Below are positions 22,195 to 30,230 of a stretch of DNA of 34,770 bases, piece by piece. The notes beneath the pieces are model-generated. The model saw only the letters and a program-made list of their open reading frames with translations. It was not told where the DNA came from and ran no database searches. The stretch spans positions 1-34,770 of the forward strand of contig JAJSZW010000029.1 of assembly GCA_030262895.1 (NCBI GenBank). Direction: 5' to 3'. Made by a program: the position numbers and the translations under genes. The stretch is from Deltaproteobacteria bacterium. Its GTDB lineage: Bacteria; Desulfobacterota; Desulfobacteria; Desulfobacterales; ETH-SRB1. Each line of letters starts with the position of its first letter. The stretch's first letter is position 1.

Positions 22195-23313
22195 ATGGCT
22201 GAAAAGTTGAACAAGAGTATGCTTACAAAATTTGTGTTACTATCGGTAATCCTGACCATTTTTATCAGTCATGCTCATGCCGTTCGGATCAAGGACATTA
22301 CAGATATTGAAGGGGTTCGTAAAAACCAGTTGGTCGGATATGGGCTGGTCGTGGGTTTGAATGGAACTGGTGACGGCAATAAGTCGGAATTTACTACTCA
22401 ATCCATGGCAAGCATGTTGGAAAAAATGGGTATAACGGTTAGTTATGAAGATATAAAGGTTGATAATGTTGCAGCCGTGATGGTTACTGCCGATCTGCCG
22501 CCGTTTGCAAGAGTCGGCAGCAGAATCGATGTTCTTGTCAGCTCGATAGGCGATGCAGATAACCTTCAGGGAGGAACATTGCTGCTCACTCCTCTTAAGG
22601 CCGCAGATGGAAAGGTTTACGCTGTTGCCCAGGGCCCGGTCAGCACAGGGGGGTTCTCATCCGGAGGAGAAGGCGGCAAAGTCCAGAAGAACTTTCCTAC
22701 TGTGGGACGCGTTGTAGGCGGGTCTACGATTGAAAGAGAGATACTATTCAATTTTAATCAAAAAAAAACGTTATCCCTGAGATTACACAATCCTGATTTT
22801 ACTACTGCATCTCGTGTGGCAGAGGCAATCAATACAGCCCTGTATGAACAGATAGCCAAAACTCCGGATGCCGGAACCATACAGGTAAGGATTTCGGAAA
22901 AATATTCGGGAAACATTGTGGGATTAGTTGCTCTGATAGAAGGATTAAATGTCGTTCCGGATACAACTTCTAAAATAGTGGTTAATGAACGAACCGGAAC
23001 CGTGGTCATGGGAGATAATGTCAGGATTTCAACCATAGCAGTTGCTCACGGAAATTTGAGCATTCAAATCAAGGAATCAAAAGATGTTTCTCAGCCCCTT
23101 CCTTTTTCACAGGGTGTAACTGTGGTGACTCCTGAAACTGAAATTTCAGTAGAAGAGGAAAAAAACAAACTCTTGTTGGTCAAGTCCGGAGTATCTATTG
23201 GTGAGGTGGTAAGGGCTTTGAATGCACTTGGAGTATCCCCTCGGGATTTGATTGCCATCTTCCAAGCCATCAAGGCAGCCGGGGCACTGCAGGCAGAATT
23301 GGAGATAATCTAA
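22195..23313 (+). CDS. flgI: FlgI, P-ring protein
   Basis: A 372-residue periplasmic protein with a signal peptide ending A-H-A at about residue 29, then VRIKDITDIEGVRKNQLVGY and GLVVGLNGTGDG, the FlgI signature. Later blocks are LLLTPLKAADGKVYAVAQGP, VVNERTGTVVMGDNVRIST, and the C-terminal VVRALNALGVSPRDLIAIFQ, then AIKAAGALQAELEII. It forms the peptidoglycan-level bushing around the rod. AGGAGGG precedes the ATG. The stop overlaps the flgJ start by one base (TAATG). Confidence 0.97.
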   Translation: MAEKLNKSMLTKFVLLSVILTIFISHAHAVRIKDITDIEGVRKNQLVGYGLVVGLNGTGDGNKSEFTTQSMASMLEKMGITVSYEDIKVDNVAAVMVTADLPPFARVGSRIDVLVSSIGDADNLQGGTLLLTPLKAADGKVYAVAQGPVSTGGFSSGGEGGKVQKNFPTVGRVVGGSTIEREILFNFNQKKTLSLRLHNPDFTTASRVAEAINTALYEQIAKTPDAGTIQVRISEKYSGNIVGLVALIEGLNVVPDTTSKIVVNERTGTVVMGDNVRISTIAVAHGNLSIQIKESKDVSQPLPFSQGVTVVTPETEISVEEEKNKLLLVKSGVSIGEVVRALNALGVSPRDLIAIFQAIKAAGALQAELEII

Positions 23314-23672
23314 TGCCGCCCTTAATTTTTCCGTCAAGCGTACCAATTCAATCCGTCAATAAGCCGGAATTACTAAAAATAGATAGGGTGCAAAATTCTT
23401 TGGAATCCGGAAAAGCCTCTCCTTCCTGTAAAAGTGACGCTCAACTTAAGGAAGCGTGTTTTGAGCTGGAATCGCTTTTTATTAATTACCTTTTAAAAGA
23501 AATGCGAGCCACTATTCCCAAATCAGGGTTTATCAGCGGGGGAAAGGCTGAAGAAATCTACACCTCTATGTTGGATTCTCAACTGGCAAAAGAAATGGCC
23601 TCCAGGGGAGGAATCGGCCTTTCTTCTCTTCTTTGTGACCAACTTTGTACCGAGCCGGAAGATGATGAATGA
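23313..23672 (+). CDS. flgJ: FlgJ-type rod-binding protein, single domain
   Basis: A 119-residue protein with the rod-binding domain only: ACFELESLFINYLLKEMRAT at about 46-65, then IYTSMLDSQLAKEMASRGGI and GLSSLLCDQL. The muramidase domain that FlgJ has in gammaproteobacteria is absent, which is normal outside that group. It caps the growing rod. Translation is coupled to flgI by a one-base overlap. It ends this operon; a TTAGTCGAGCAGG repeat unit follows the stop. Confidence 0.9.
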   Translation: MPPLIFPSSVPIQSVNKPELLKIDRVQNSLESGKASPSCKSDAQLKEACFELESLFINYLLKEMRATIPKSGFISGGKAEEIYTSMLDSQLAKEMASRGGIGLSSLLCDQLCTEPEDDE

Positions 23673-23723
23673 TTAGTCGAGCAGGCTAAATGGATGAATC
23701 AACAAATTATCTAATCAACAAAT

Positions 23724-23750
23724 TAAAGGTTTAGCCATTTTTGCCGATAA
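23724..23750 (+). promoter_or_regulatory. Sigma-28 (FliA) promoter before flgM
   Basis: TAAAGGTT, an 11-base spacer and GCCGATAA match the flagellar consensus TAAAGTTT-N11-GCCGATAA with one mismatch. It lies 80 bases before flgM, so FliA drives its own anti-sigma factor and probably the downstream flgN, chemotaxis and hook-filament junction genes. Confidence 0.9.
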
Positions 23751-23829
23751 ATGATGTAGATAGAAATTACGTAACATTTTAGCCCTTAACGACTCAACAA
23801 CTTGACCAAGTTCCAGGGAGGTTTGAGAA

Positions 23830-24138
23830 ATGGAAATTACGGCGAAAAATTCTCCTATTAAGTTAGAGGCCTATATTAAAAACCTCAGCGATAAAGGAAA
23901 GACAGGCCCCTCATCAAAACAAGGCCCTGAGGAGATTCTTAGTGAGGATAAGGTTGTATTATCCCCAAAAGCAAGGGAGATTCAGGAGGCAAAAAAGCTC
24001 TTAAATTCTCTTCCGGATGTCCGGGAGGAAAAGGTAGCTCATTTAAAAAAACAGATCGAGAATGGAACTTATCAAATTAAAGGTGAAAAGATAGCCGTCA
24101 AAATGCTGAAGGAATCTCTTCTTAACGAAATGCTATAG
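23830..24138 (+). CDS. flgM: FlgM, anti-sigma-28 factor
   Basis: A 102-residue small polar protein. The C-terminal half carries the sigma-binding helices: DKVVLSPKAREIQEAKKLLN, then SLPDVREEKVAHLKKQIENG and TYQIKGEKIAVKMLKESL, the FlgM pattern. It holds FliA inactive until hook completion, then is exported. GGGAGG precedes the ATG. The stop codon TAG lies inside the left end of a MITE-like element, so the insertion landed at or created the gene end, possibly trimming the C-terminus (ends LLNEML, plausible as native). Confidence 0.93.
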   Translation: MEITAKNSPIKLEAYIKNLSDKGKTGPSSKQGPEEILSEDKVVLSPKAREIQEAKKLLNSLPDVREEKVAHLKKQIENGTYQIKGEKIAVKMLKESLLNEML

Positions 24139-24258
24139 ACTTTCAGATAATTCATTTCACAAGGCTATAAGGAAAAATCTGAGTAAGTCGTGCTGATGTG
24201 TACGTCGACGAGGATTTTAACTGATAACGCAGTGAAATTATTTATCTGAAAGTCTATA
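24134..24258. mobile_element. 125-bp MITE-like element between flgM and flgN (copy 2)
   Basis: The ends TATAGACTTTCAGATAATTC and TTATCTGAAAGTCTATA are the same terminal inverted repeats as at 19409-19514. The interior holds GATAACGCAGTGAAA, the inverse of copy 1, so the two copies are in opposite orientation. Internal length differs (125 against 106). The left end includes the flgM stop codon. Confidence 0.8.
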
Positions 24259-24285
24259 TGAACGAATCGATGATTGGTGGATTAC

Positions 24286-24822
24286 ATGAGTCAACGAATT
24301 GACGAATTGACGAATTATAGAATGGATTTGCTGTTTAATAAATTTTTATGTCTGCTTGAAGAGGAAACAGATTTTTATCAATTGTTGCTTTTAGTCGTTC
24401 AAAAAGAGAATAGGGCGGTAGTGGATTTAAAACTGAAAGAGTTGAATGAGGCTGCTAAAGAAAAAGAGAATTTGCTCCTGAAAATTCAGATACTGGAAGA
24501 ACAAAGGCAACGCATGCTGGAGAGGGTGGCTGATTCTATAGGATGCCCGCTTCAGGGCCTTACCTTATCTAAATTATCTCAATTGATAGAAGAGCCTTAC
24601 TCCACCCGGTTAAAGGACTGCCGTTCCAATCTTTTAGCGCTGACACAAAGTATCCAAGATGTCAATAATAGCAATAAGTCCCTAATAGTGCACTCTCTTA
24701 AACTTGTTGGAAGTTCATTATCCTTATTAGATAATTTAATTGCACCCATTCCAGTTTATTGCCAGACCGGTAAGACTCAAGTTAATGATCAAAGCGGGAA
24801 GGTTCTTTCCGCTCAAATTTAG
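24286..24822 (+). CDS. flgN: FlgN-like chaperone for FlgK and FlgL
   Basis: A protein of up to 178 residues, mostly helical: LLEEETDFYQLLLLVVQKEN, DLKLKELNEAAKEKENLLLK and a LEEQRQRMLERVADSIGCP segment match the FlgN family of coiled-coil chaperones that deliver hook-filament junction proteins to the export gate. It follows flgM, as in many bacteria, and its clients flgK and flgL are in the same run. The ATG at 24286 gives a first 11 residues encoded by a CGAATTGACGAATTGACGAAT repeat; the ATG at 24322 is the alternative native start. Neither has a clear ribosome site. Confidence 0.8.
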   Translation: MSQRIDELTNYRMDLLFNKFLCLLEEETDFYQLLLLVVQKENRAVVDLKLKELNEAAKEKENLLLKIQILEEQRQRMLERVADSIGCPLQGLTLSKLSQLIEEPYSTRLKDCRSNLLALTQSIQDVNNSNKSLIVHSLKLVGSSLSLLDNLIAPIPVYCQTGKTQVNDQSGKVLSAQI

Positions 24823-24852
24823 TCGACTACTCGACTAATTAAGGAATCAGGT

Positions 24853-27423
24853 ATGCACAAGATAGACGAAAAAATCACCTTTATGATCGAGAAGATCGAA
24901 GAAGATATAGATACGGTTGGCTTAAATGATAGCGATGCATGGAACAATATTCGTTCTCAACTGGAAAGAGTGATTCAGGATATTTCGGGTGAAAATACTG
25001 AGTTGGTTAACATTCTCCGTCTTTGTATAGAGGGAGTGAGAGCTTTATCTGACAAATCCGTTGCTGACTCTTTATCCCTTGTTGATGCCATATCGGGTGC
25101 ATTGACAGCCTCAGGGCGATATCTGTCGGATACTCCGGATAGCCGGCTTCTTATTAGTGAAGCCGGTAATGCGTTAGGAAACATTTTGAACAAAGACCCG
25201 GTTCAATGTGACTTGCCGATAAGCTGCTTGACACTTAATGATGCGGCTGCGCTTCTGATTCAACTTGAACCGGATGACATCAAAGGATTGACTGGTTTGC
25301 AGCAGTCGCTAAACGCTATTGTTGCTGATGGATCATACCCTGAATCTTCTCGGAAAAATATTATTCAGGCTGCTCAAAAAATTGAAGAAGTTATTAAAGC
25401 TGATGTTTCCGATCTTGATTCTACTATTACCGAAGTTGGTAATCTTATTGAAAAAGCTATGAATGAGATAGAGGAGAATAGCGGAGAGGGGATCACCGGC
25501 GGCGTTGAAGAGAGAGTAACTGACGATCAGGCAGGTGTGGTGGAGGAAAACGGGAAAAAGGCGGTTGATTTTGTTGTAGAGCATGACGAGCCGGCCGCTG
25601 AAAAGCCAGTATCCGATTACATGCCTGAAGACGCGGATCTCGAACTGATTGGCGAGTTTATTACTGAAGGAATTGATTTAATCACAAACGCCGAAGAGGC
25701 CCTGTTAACTCTTGAAAATGACCCGGATGATATGGATGCAGTGGGCACTGTTTTTCGCGCTTTTCATACCATCAAGGGGACCGCTGCCTTTATGGAGCTT
25801 ACTATCATATCGGAAATGGCCCATCACGCAGAATCGCTTTTAAGTCGTGTTCGAGATCGTGAAATACGCTATACCGGCGGATACGCAGACCTTGCGCTTC
25901 GTTCTCTTGACATGCTCAAAGAGCTCATTCAGGCTGTTGAGCAAGCTTTAGGCGGCGAGCCTTTATCCAAACCGGAAGGTTACGATGATTTGATGCGTAT
26001 TCTGGAAAATCCGGAAAAAGCGGGTATATCTGAAGATTTTGATGAAGCAACTACGCCTCGAGTCGGCGACCTTTTGGTGGCTCAAGGCAATGCTGAAAGG
26101 CAGAAAGTCGAAGAGGCCGCAACTTTATATTTTGAAAAACAGATCGGAGCGGCAATTGTGAAATCAAAGGCCGCATCCATAGAGCATGTCGGCCAGGCGA
26201 TTCGAACACAAAAGAAGATGCAGCCTTCCAAGCAGGTTGTGCAATCATCAATCAGGGTGAATACTGATCGGTTAGACCGTTTGATTGATATGATGGGAGA
26301 GCTGGTAATTGCCCACTCGATGGTGGCTCAGGACGAAATTATAATCAATAATGGACACCATGAACTCTTAAAAAAGATTGTCCATACAAGCAAGATCGTT
26401 CGTGAACTGCAACACATGGGTATGTCAATGCGGATGATTCCCCTTAAATCTACCTTCCAGAAAATGACCCGGCTGGTGAGAGACCTGTCTCGCAAGGTCG
26501 GTAAAAACATCAATTTTGTTACTGAAGGTGAAGAAACAGAGATAGACAGAAACATGGTAGATGTTGTTAAAGATCCACTTGTGCATATGATTCGCAATGC
26601 AGTAGATCACGGCATTGAACTGCCTGATGTCAGAAAAAAAACCGGCAAACCTGAATATGGTACGGTGCACCTGTCAGCCTATCATTCTGCGGGAAGCGTA
26701 GTGGTAGAGATAAAAGACGACGGGAAAGGCCTTGACCGTGAGAAACTGATTGCCAAAGCCATAGAAAAAGGAATCATTAGTGATGGAAATTCGTTTAGCG
26801 ATAGAGAGGTATTTAACCTGATCTTTGAACCAGGCTTCTCCACTGCCAAGGTGGTTAGTGACGTATCCGGCCGTGGCGTGGGGATGGATGTTGTGAAAAG
26901 AAATATCGAAACTCTGCGCGGGCAGGTCGAAATTCAATCTGAACATGGAAAGGGAAGTGTTTTTAAAATGAGGCTTCCTCTGACTCTGGCGATTATTGAT
27001 GGAATGGTTATTCGTGCTGGCCATGAAACATATGTTGTGCCGATAGTTTCGATTGTCACGTCTCTCAGGCCTGATCCAGAAGCCGTTTCAACAGTGCTGA
27101 ATCAAGGCGAGATGCTTTCTCTTCAGGGTAAGCTTATTCCATTGTTTCGGCTGGACAGTCTATTTGACATCAAGGGCGCTGAGCAGGATCCTGCTAGGGC
27201 GATTGTTATGGTAATTGAAGACAACGAGAGCCAGGCATGCCTGCTCATTGATGAGTTGATCGGTAGGCAGCAGGTTGTTATCAAGACATTGGGGGAAAGT
27301 ATGCGGGATATACCCGGGATTTCCGGAGGCGCTATTATGCCGAATGGTCGAGTAGGACTGATTCTTGATGTTGGCGGGCTGGTGAAATTTGCAACTACTC
27401 GGAATGAGGAATTGAGAAATTGA
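24853..27423 (+). CDS. cheA: CheA, chemotaxis histidine kinase
   Basis: An 856-residue kinase. Residues 1 to about 265 are a helical region without a domain I recognise. An Hpt domain follows (about 270-385) with phospho-accepting H305 in AFHTIKG, then a 55-residue stretch (RVGDLLVAQGNAERQKVEEA) resembling the MshEN-type helical repeat. The dimerisation helices (about 460-540) contain RLDRLIDMMGELV. The ATPase has N-box HMIRNAVDHG at about 578 and G-boxes DDGKGLD and GRGVGMDVV. A CheW-like C-terminus follows (about 710-850). No clear CheY-binding P2 domain is visible. The last codons fall in a GAATGAGGAATTGAGAAATT repeat, and the TGA overlaps the upstream-open frame of cheR. Confidence 0.95.
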   Translation: MHKIDEKITFMIEKIEEDIDTVGLNDSDAWNNIRSQLERVIQDISGENTELVNILRLCIEGVRALSDKSVADSLSLVDAISGALTASGRYLSDTPDSRLLISEAGNALGNILNKDPVQCDLPISCLTLNDAAALLIQLEPDDIKGLTGLQQSLNAIVADGSYPESSRKNIIQAAQKIEEVIKADVSDLDSTITEVGNLIEKAMNEIEENSGEGITGGVEERVTDDQAGVVEENGKKAVDFVVEHDEPAAEKPVSDYMPEDADLELIGEFITEGIDLITNAEEALLTLENDPDDMDAVGTVFRAFHTIKGTAAFMELTIISEMAHHAESLLSRVRDREIRYTGGYADLALRSLDMLKELIQAVEQALGGEPLSKPEGYDDLMRILENPEKAGISEDFDEATTPRVGDLLVAQGNAERQKVEEAATLYFEKQIGAAIVKSKAASIEHVGQAIRTQKKMQPSKQVVQSSIRVNTDRLDRLIDMMGELVIAHSMVAQDEIIINNGHHELLKKIVHTSKIVRELQHMGMSMRMIPLKSTFQKMTRLVRDLSRKVGKNINFVTEGEETEIDRNMVDVVKDPLVHMIRNAVDHGIELPDVRKKTGKPEYGTVHLSAYHSAGSVVVEIKDDGKGLDREKLIAKAIEKGIISDGNSFSDREVFNLIFEPGFSTAKVVSDVSGRGVGMDVVKRNIETLRGQVEIQSEHGKGSVFKMRLPLTLAIIDGMVIRAGHETYVVPIVSIVTSLRPDPEAVSTVLNQGEMLSLQGKLIPLFRLDSLFDIKGAEQDPARAIVMVIEDNESQACLLIDELIGRQQVVIKTLGESMRDIPGISGGAIMPNGRVGLILDVGGLVKFATTRNEELRN

Positions 27424-27452
27424 GGGATTTAACGAGCAACCAGCAACGAGTT

Positions 27453-28268
27453 ATGACTTCACTGTCAATTGAATTGAATGAAAAGCATTTCAAGAAAGTC
27501 AGCCAATTAGTATACCGGTTTTCCGGAATTAATCTGAAAGACGGTAAAGAGGCTCTGGTCAGGGCTCGCCTCATGAAACGGCTGCGAGCATTAGGAATGG
27601 GAAGTTTTGAAGAGTATTTTAAATACATCGAGAGCGACAGGGGAGGAGAGGAACTCAGTTGCATGCTCGATGCGATGACAACCAATAAGACATTCTTTTT
27701 CCGCGAGGCAGGGCATTTTAACTATTTGTGTGAGAAGATATTGCCGGAACTCAAAGGCCAAAAATTGAGGTTTTGGAGCGCGGCCTGTTCTTCAGGTGAG
27801 GAGCCTTTTTCTCTGGCAATCCTGCTGATGGAAAATGTGCCGCAGATAAAGTCCATGGACGTGCGGATTTTGGCCACGGATATATCGACAAAAATGCTGA
27901 ATAAAGCGCGTAGAGCTGTTTACGAAGAGGGAACACTACGGGATGTTCCGCGGCTGCTTTTGCAAAAATATTTCATTAAAGTTCGAAAGCAGCACCCTCT
28001 TGCTTACCAGGTAAAAGATAATGTTAGCTCAATGGTCCAATTAACGTGGCTGAACCTGATGGATTCATGGCCGATGAAGGGGTCATTTAACGTAATATTT
28101 TGCCGCAATGTGATGATTTACTTTGACAGGCCAACCCAGCAGAAATTAATTAATCGTTTTTGGGAGCTTATAGAGCCTGGAGGCTATCTTTTTGTAGGCC
28201 ATTCAGAGAGCCTGTCGGCCATTTCGCACAAATTTAAATATATACGTCCAGCTACCTATAGAAAATAA
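27453..28268 (+). CDS. cheR: CheR, chemoreceptor glutamate methyltransferase
   Basis: A 271-residue SAM-dependent methyltransferase that methylates receptors for adaptation. It has the N-terminal helical domain (about 5-75: LVYRFSGINLKDGKEALVRA), then TTNKTFFFREAGHF and the SAM-binding motif FWSAACSSGEEPFSLA. Further on are ILATDISTKMLNKARRAVY and FCRNVMIYFDRPTQQ, all conserved. The frame is open from a TTG at 27420, but those codons are repeat-derived (AACGAGCAACCAGCAACGAG), so the ATG at 27453 is preferred, though it lacks a clear ribosome site. CheB, encoded downstream, reverses its action. Confidence 0.93.
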   Translation: MTSLSIELNEKHFKKVSQLVYRFSGINLKDGKEALVRARLMKRLRALGMGSFEEYFKYIESDRGGEELSCMLDAMTTNKTFFFREAGHFNYLCEKILPELKGQKLRFWSAACSSGEEPFSLAILLMENVPQIKSMDVRILATDISTKMLNKARRAVYEEGTLRDVPRLLLQKYFIKVRKQHPLAYQVKDNVSSMVQLTWLNLMDSWPMKGSFNVIFCRNVMIYFDRPTQQKLINRFWELIEPGGYLFVGHSESLSAISHKFKYIRPATYRK

Positions 28269-28269
28269 G

Positions 28270-28413
28270 GTAGCCGTTCACGGCTTGAAACTTGAAATTG
28301 GAAAGTAGAAATTTGGGAGAGATTAAAATAGAAATTGGAAAGAACATTACAAAAGCATGAAGGCCAAATTTCCAATTTCTATTTTCTAATTTCAATGTTC
28401 CGTGAACGTTTAC
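28270..28413. mobile_element. 144-bp MITE-like element after cheR (copy B, complete)
   Basis: GTAGCCGTTCACGG at the left end is the inverted partner of CCGTGAACGTTTAC at the right end, 14-base terminal repeats with two mismatches. The interior has opposing GAAATTGGAAAG and CCAATTTC tracts. It starts two bases after the cheR stop. Copy A is at 8894. The rest of the gap up to cheD (28414-28509) holds GTTGCTGGTTGCTCGTTGCT and AACGAATCAACGAATTATCG repeats and no gene. Confidence 0.8.
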
Positions 28414-28509
28414 GAAATAAGTTGCTGGTTGCTCGTTGCTGGTTACTGAGTGATTGGATGATAACGAATCAACGAATTATCGAATCAACGAATCTAAGAA
28501 TTGGAGCAG

Positions 28510-28983
28510 ATGAGATACGTTGTTGTAGTGGCTGATATGAAGGTTGGAAAAAAAGAAGACTCAATCGTGACATATGCTTTGGGCAGTTGTCTTGGGTTGA
28601 CGGTCTATGATCCTGTAGCACAGGTAGGTGGAATGTTGCATGCCATGTTGCCGTTATCCAAGATTAATCCTCAGAAGGCTAAGGCCAACCCTTTTATGTT
28701 TGTTGATACAGGTGTTCCGAAGTTATTCAAAGAAGTATATAGAATGGGCGGGCAAAAAGCAAGACTGGTAGTCAAAGCCGCAGGTTGCGGTCAGCCTTTG
28801 GGTAAAAATGAAATGTTCAAAATAGGAGATAGGAATTACACTATCCTGAAAAAACTTCTCTGGAAGAATGGTATACTCCTTAATGCCAAGGATATTGGCG
28901 GTACTGGCGGCCGCACGGTTTATTTCGACCTTTCAACAGGACGGACAATTATCAGCAGCAAGGGATTGGAGAGTGAACTGTGA
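28510..28983 (+). CDS. cheD: CheD, chemoreceptor glutamine deamidase
   Basis: A 157-residue CheD. The core SIVTYALGSCLGLTVYD holds the catalytic Thr and Cys, and GGMLHAMLP the catalytic His. The C-terminal GIRNYTILKKLLWKNGI-like and DIGGTGGRTVYFDLSTGR segments match the family. CheD deamidates receptor glutamines and binds the CheC/CheX-type phosphatases in other bacteria; a CheX-like gene lies three genes downstream. ATG 28510 has GGAG close upstream; TTG 28501 is the alternative. Its TGA overlaps the next start (GTGA). Confidence 0.93.
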   Translation: MRYVVVVADMKVGKKEDSIVTYALGSCLGLTVYDPVAQVGGMLHAMLPLSKINPQKAKANPFMFVDTGVPKLFKEVYRMGGQKARLVVKAAGCGQPLGKNEMFKIGDRNYTILKKLLWKNGILLNAKDIGGTGGRTVYFDLSTGRTIISSKGLESEL

Positions 28984-29828
28984 AACAAACAAAGCTGCTT
29001 AATATCTTAGCGAAAGTGAAATCGTTTCCAAGCATGCCTGAGGCGGCAGCAAAATTGCTCAAGCTGCTCGATAATCCAGATGCGACCGCAGCTCAAATCG
29101 AACAGATTTTGCGATATGACGCTGGTCTTACCGCCAATCTTCTGAAGTTGACAAACTCTGTATATTTCGGGCTTCCGTGTAAAGTAGGCTCAGTGACTCA
29201 GGCCGTAGTTCTATTGGGATGGAAAAAATTGATCCAGTTGGTGATGGCCTCTTGTGTGAACGCTGTAATGGGCAAACCGGTTCCAGGCTATGATCTGCCG
29301 GCTGGTGAACTCTGGCGGCACTCAATCGCAGTATCGGTTGCAGCGGAAGGCCTGGCAAAGGAACTAAAAGTTTCCGCATCTGAAGAGATCTTTACGGCAG
29401 CTCTTCTCCACGATGTAGGAAAGCTGGTTTTGGGCGGTTTTGTGAAGGAAGACTTAGAGAAAATTGAAACTGAAGCATCTCGTGGAATATCTTTTGAAGT
29501 AGCTGAACATATGGTGTTAGGCACAGACCATACTGAAGTTGGGGCTCAAATATTAAAAAACTGGTCGTTTCCGCCCGCACTTGTCAATGCAGTTCGGTGG
29601 CATCACGATCCGGACTCTGCCGGCAAGACAGATACTCTGGTAGATATTGTCCATGTGGCTAATATATTATGCCTGATGATTGGAATTGGAGTTGGGAGAG
29701 AGGGACTTTGCTACAAACCTTCGCCTCTGGCGACGAAAAGATTAGGTCTCAGGACTAATGATCTTGAAATGGTTGCCAGCTGGACATTGCAATATGTTGA
29801 TGATTTATGTGATGTTTTTGGATCTTGA
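28980..29828 (+). CDS. HDOD-domain protein in the chemotaxis operon
   Basis: A 282-residue protein that is essentially one HDOD domain: SFPSMPEAAAKLLKLLDNPD and ILRYDAGLTANLLKLTNSVY at the N-terminus, then AALLHDVGKLVLG (about 139-151) and TDHTEVGAQILKNWSFPPAL with WHHDP. HDOD proteins act in signalling and usually lack full phosphohydrolase activity, although here the HD pair and following Lys are kept. They occur often in chemotaxis operons of Desulfobacterota; the precise role is unknown. GTG start at 28980, overlapping the cheD stop. Confidence 0.88.
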   Translation: MKQTKLLNILAKVKSFPSMPEAAAKLLKLLDNPDATAAQIEQILRYDAGLTANLLKLTNSVYFGLPCKVGSVTQAVVLLGWKKLIQLVMASCVNAVMGKPVPGYDLPAGELWRHSIAVSVAAEGLAKELKVSASEEIFTAALLHDVGKLVLGGFVKEDLEKIETEASRGISFEVAEHMVLGTDHTEVGAQILKNWSFPPALVNAVRWHHDPDSAGKTDTLVDIVHVANILCLMIGIGVGREGLCYKPSPLATKRLGLRTNDLEMVASWTLQYVDDLCDVFGS

Positions 29829-29840
29829 GAGATTATCAAA

Positions 29841-30230
29841 ATGACGCTTAATATTCTTATAGTAGATGACAGTGCTGTCATGCGGGCTATGATCTTGAAA
29901 ACCATGCATATGACTGACCTTCCATTGGGAGAGATTTATCAAGCTGCGAATGGTCAGGAGGGGCTTGATGTTCTCAACCAGCACTGGATAGACCTGGTAA
30001 TTGCGGATATCAACATGCCGGTTATGAATGGTGAAGAGATGATAGACCGGATGCAGGAGAATCCCGATACGAAAGAAATTCCAATAATTGTAGTCTCCAC
30101 AGAAGGGAGCAAGACGCGTATAGAGCGACTGCAATATAAGGGTGCCAGGTTCATCCACAAACCCTTTTCCCCGGAAATTATCCGCGATACTGTCAGAGAT
30201 ATCACAGGAATAGGAGTTAGCGATGAGTGA
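29841..30230 (+). CDS. cheY: CheY-like single-domain response regulator
   Basis: A 129-residue receiver domain with acidic pair D9-D10 ([13 protein letters not shown]), phospho-accepting D56 (LVIADINMPVMNG), the Thr in VVSTEGS and the Lys in FIHKPF, so all active residues are present. It has no output domain. Given cheA upstream, a CheX-like phosphatase directly downstream and a CheY-P binding motif in FliM, it is the probable motor-signalling CheY. It overlaps the next gene by eight bases. Confidence 0.9.
   Translation: MTLNILIVDDSAVMRAMILKTMHMTDLPLGEIYQAANGQEGLDVLNQHWIDLVIADINMPVMNGEEMIDRMQENPDTKEIPIIVVSTEGSKTRIERLQYKGARFIHKPFSPEIIRDTVRDITGIGVSDE

Noticed and set aside
25214..25221. GCCGATAA inside cheA as a sigma-28 -10 element
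   Set aside because: No TAAA -35 element at the correct spacing, and it lies inside coding sequence.
28335..28535. Small + strand open frame of 66 codons between cheR and cheD
   Set aside because: It lies entirely in the MITE-like element and the GTTGCTGG/AACGAATC repeats, and it overlaps the cheD start in another frame.
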